Source of the DNA: Nocardioides cremeus
GTDB taxonomy: Bacteria > Actinomycetota > Actinomycetes > Propionibacteriales > Nocardioidaceae
Direction: 5' to 3'
Assembly: GCF_030518195.1 (NCBI RefSeq)
Contig: NZ_JAULSC010000001.1
Location: 310,001 to 374,000 of the forward strand
Length of the DNA stretch: 64,000 bases
Under the pieces are notes generated by a model. It was not told the DNA's origin, did not search any database, and saw only the letters and a program-made list of their open reading frames with translations. Of this stretch, positions 63,179-64,000 are shown piece by piece. A program made the position numbers and the translations under genes. Position 1 is the stretch's first letter, and each line of letters begins with the position of its first letter.

Positions 63179-64000
63179 TCAGTCCTTGGCCCGGGTCTTC
63201 TTCGACCGCTCGGGCGGCATGATGAGGTCGGGAATTGCGCGAAGCATGAACTTGTCGAAGTGCGGCACGGTGAACGCCGCATACCCATGCTCAGGCGTGT
63301 AAAGCAGTCCCATGTTGATCAATTGGGCCCGAGTGGGTCCCATCTGGGTGGACTTCCGTCCGATCACGGCCGCGACGTCTTGCGCCTTCTGGGCTTCTGG
63401 ACCGAGCTCAGCCATCGCGCGGAGGTAGATGCGCTCCATCTCGGTTGCGCGGTCCAGACGGACCCGGAAGAACGACTCATCGAGCTTCGCCTCATAGAGC
63501 GGCACGGCTAGCTCGACGTCGTCACGCGTGATTGTGGGGCCCGCTGCCACACCCCATACTGCGTAGCCGAGTTCTTGGATGAAGTAGGGGTAGCCGCTCG
63601 TGACCTCGAGGGCGAGGTCGAGAGCATCGTTGCTGTAGCCAGCCCCCTCGGCGTTGGCGGGCTCGACCAGGGCGGCCCGTGCGTCCCCGTCCTCGAGGTT
63701 GCCGATGTGCGGGAACTTGAACAGTCGTTCCGAGTAGGATTTGGCGTCGCCCGCCAGTTCGGCGATCTGGGGAAGGCCCGCGCCGACCATCGTGACCGGC
63801 AGCCCGCGTTGCACCGTCTTGTGGAGGGCTGAGATCAGAGCTTCCAGTTGTTTGGTCGACAGGAACTGCACCTCGTCGAAGAGCAACACCAGTCCCCGCC
63901 CGGTGTCCTGCGCGGCTTCGCCGACCGCCACAAGCAGGTCGGAGAGATCGGCCTGCAGATCCTGCTGGTCGGCGAAACCTTCGGCTGCATCGACGTCCAT
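63179..64000 (-). CDS. AAA-type ATPase (orc1/cdc6-like), N-terminus beyond window
   Basis: The visible 273 residues start within the nucleotide-binding domain after the expected Walker A, which lies outside the window. Walker B is LVLLFDEVQFLS, followed by a sensor region MVGAGLPQIAEL and a lid (SNDALDLALEVTSGYPYFIQ), then a winged-helix-like C-terminal region (VAAVIGRKSTQMGPTRAQLI). This pattern occurs in ATPases of the archaeal/bacterial Orc1-like or AAA_22 kind. The ATG at the very edge need not be the true start. The DNA is less G+C-rich than the rest of the window. Confidence 0.75.
   Translation of the reverse strand: MDVDAAEGFADQQDLQADLSDLLVAVGEAAQDTGRGLVLLFDEVQFLSTKQLEALISALHKTVQRGLPVTMVGAGLPQIAELAGDAKSYSERLFKFPHIGNLEDGDARAALVEPANAEGAGYSNDALDLALEVTSGYPYFIQELGYAVWGVAAGPTITRDDVELAVPLYEAKLDESFFRVRLDRATEMERIYLRAMAELGPEAQKAQDVAAVIGRKSTQMGPTRAQLINMGLLYTPEHGYAAFTVPHFDKFMLRAIPDLIMPPERSKKTRAKD

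Noticed and set aside
63998-64000. True start codon of the AAA ATPase at the window edge
   Set aside because: Walker A is missing from the visible part, so the gene must continue beyond the edge.

Overview
The window is chromosomal DNA of a very high-G+C actinobacterium, most likely Nocardioides or a close relative in the Nocardioidaceae. The support is the GTG-rich starts, dense 4-nt stop/start overlaps, many apparently leaderless genes with a TAnnnT box six bases before the start codon, a purine cluster made of purC, purS, purQ, purL, purF and purM, a DUF3073 gene after purM, and a valine-type dehydrogenase nearby. No phage, insertion sequence, CRISPR array or rRNA is visible. No gap between genes exceeds 300 bases.

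Layout. 1-2027: an ECF sigma factor, its zinc-type anti-sigma factor and a redox-disulfide flavoprotein in one overlapping operon. 2148-8532: a membrane-anchored ABM protein, a secreted M28 peptidase, purC, an SRPBCC protein, an acyl-CoA synthetase and a general-stress protein. 8635-14618: purS-purQ, a DUF1906 cell-wall protein, purL and arfB. 14744-23930: a lipoprotein hydrolase, a Nei-type glycosylase, a phospholipase D, an M20 peptidase and a two-subunit molybdenum hydroxylase. 23937-30671: two tandem GAF histidine kinases, then purF, purM and DUF3073. 30695-31960: a nuclease-domain gene between inverted copies of a palindromic repeat. 31969-38949: valine dehydrogenase, an unknown probable beta-propeller protein, a large hybrid kinase and small membrane proteins. 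38950-45946: a 23-residue membrane peptide, an M50 protease with a PqqD-like domain beside a repeat-built substrate candidate, two CNNM/CBS proteins and a TspO-like protein. 46092-51188: a signalling block of one CBS protein, four GAF-ANTAR proteins, an atypical LuxR regulator and a SigF-type sigma factor. 51351-53384: tRNA-Phe, a LacI regulator, tRNA-Glu, tRNA-Asp and a small zincin. 53401-64000: a CrcB pair, an RsbW-like ATPase, NDH-2, an MFS transporter, a Pro/Glu-repeat membrane protein, a TetR-controlled beta-oxidation pair, a VOC protein and the 3' part of an AAA ATPase in less G+C-rich DNA.

How the genes fit together. The pur genes supply most de novo IMP synthesis steps and are scattered among unrelated genes. 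The 46-55 kb block looks like a general-stress network: SigB-type promoter matches (GNNT, 16 bases, GGGTAC) precede the CBS and LuxR genes, a GTTT/GGGTAA promoter precedes the RsbW-like ATPase, and an identical 15-base element lies before the SigF-type gene and one ANTAR gene.

The best candidates for undescribed biology are (1) the PqqD-like-domain/M50 protease with its internally duplicated partner, which looks like a peptide-processing system; (2) the inverted 90-base palindromic repeats around a PD-(D/E)XK-type gene; and (3) intergenic arrays with an exact 22-base period whose first TGA is the stop codon of the neighbouring gene.
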